In this document: positions 63,838-64,000 of the stretch, piece by piece
Position numbering within the stretch: position 1 is the first letter of the stretch
How the letters are laid out: each line of letters starts with the position of its first letter
From: Alphaproteobacteria bacterium
GTDB taxonomy: Bacteria; Pseudomonadota; Gammaproteobacteria; Burkholderiales; Burkholderiaceae_C
Direction: 5' to 3'
Length of the DNA stretch: 64,000 nt
Assembly (NCBI GenBank): GCA_030054175.1
Contig: JASGCM010000018.1
Location: 1-64,000, forward strand
Translations under genes and position numbers: made by a program
The notes under the pieces: generated by a model
What the model was told of the DNA's origin: nothing
What the model saw: only the letters and a program-made list of their open reading frames with translations
The model's database searches: none

Positions 63838-64000
63838 GTGGCCACCGACAAAGAACTCAACGATTTCCTCGCCAGCGTCGAGAAACGCGCCTTCAAGCGT
63901 TGCCTGTTTCAGGTACGCGATGACGAAGCCGCCCTGGACATCGTGCAAGACAGCATGATGAAGCTGGCCGAACACTACGGCAACAAGCCCGTGGCCGAAT
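63838..64000 (+). CDS. RNA polymerase sigma factor, RpoE-like (partial)
   Basis: The first 54 residues of a sigma-70-family factor: ATDKELNDFLASVEKRAFKR, then VRDDEAALDIVQDSMMKLAE, which is the start of region 2. It continues beyond the window. A GTG at 63838 is the likely start, matching relatives that stand next to ilvB in Burkholderiales; AAAGGGG lies some 20 bases upstream. Confidence 0.8.
   Translation, partial: MATDKELNDFLASVEKRAFKRCLFQVRDDEAALDIVQDSMMKLAEHYGNKPVAE

Overview
The window reads as a chromosomal segment of a betaproteobacterium of the order Burkholderiales, most likely family Comamonadaceae (Limnohabitans, Rhodoferax or Polaromonas relatives). The grounds are the ilvB-ilvH-ilvC-pssA-leuA block next to an RpoE-like sigma factor gene, five Bug/TctC-type orphan substrate-binding proteins, an aat-bpt pair, and a moderately high-GC, tightly packed layout. 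This placement is inference; no rRNA or other marker gene is present, and I saw no tRNA, phage, IS element or CRISPR array.

Layout. (A) 1-8.6 kb: catabolic genes of uncertain substrate: a broken Bug gene, a 3-hydroxyisobutyrate-type dehydrogenase, a Bug protein, an MFS carrier, an SDR, a DapA-family lyase, a PuuE-like deacetylase, a TetR regulator and a 2,6-dihydroxypyridine-hydroxylase-like flavoprotein. (B) 8.7-17.6 kb: one leftward operon with a VOC protein, a complete Liv-type ABC importer (binding protein, two permeases, two ATPases) and a three-subunit molybdenum hydroxylase. (C) 17.7-28.0 kb: a group-D flavin monooxygenase overlapping an SMP-30 lactonase, a ThDP enzyme, a frameshifted Bug gene, a penicillin acylase, a lipoprotein esterase and a class V aminotransferase. 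(D) 28.2-35.3 kb: a rightward operon of crotonase, feruloyl-CoA-synthase-like ligase, type II hydroxyacyl-CoA dehydrogenase (frameshifted), 4-hydroxybenzoyl-CoA-type thioesterase, Bug protein, acyl-CoA dehydrogenase and MarR regulator. It looks like CoA-dependent side-chain shortening of hydroxycinnamates or similar aryl acids. (E) 35.3-40.4 kb: a leftward six-gene operon (SDR, BASS-type carrier, Bug, 4-OT, serine hydrolase, quinone oxidoreductase). (F) 40.5-43.1 kb: a pterin-4a-carbinolamine dehydratase fused to an amidase, a zinc-ribbon protein, and a cupin with a histone-H1-like tail. (G) 43.1-46.2 kb: 3-hydroxybenzoate 6-hydroxylase and gentisate 1,2-dioxygenase under a near-consensus promoter with a perfect palindromic operator, plus an HpaI-type aldolase. 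(H) 46.3-57.4 kb: housekeeping and miscellaneous genes: lytic transglycosylase, B12-binding-type sensor, ATP-grasp/alpha-E pair, IlvD/Edd dehydratase, crotonase-like protein, aat-bpt, IclR regulator, PbpG. (I) 57.5-64 kb: branched-chain amino acid biosynthesis, with a leucine leader peptide and attenuator before leuA, then the start of a sigma factor gene.

How it works together. The segment is dominated by uptake (Bug, Liv, MFS, BASS) and oxidative or CoA-dependent breakdown of aromatic and heterocyclic acids, each block with its own local regulator or operator. The most unusual items are the dehydratase-amidase fusion, the cupin with an H1-like tail, the leucine attenuator and the operator palindromes. 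Three genes carry what look like single-base deletions; I cannot tell real decay from sequence error.
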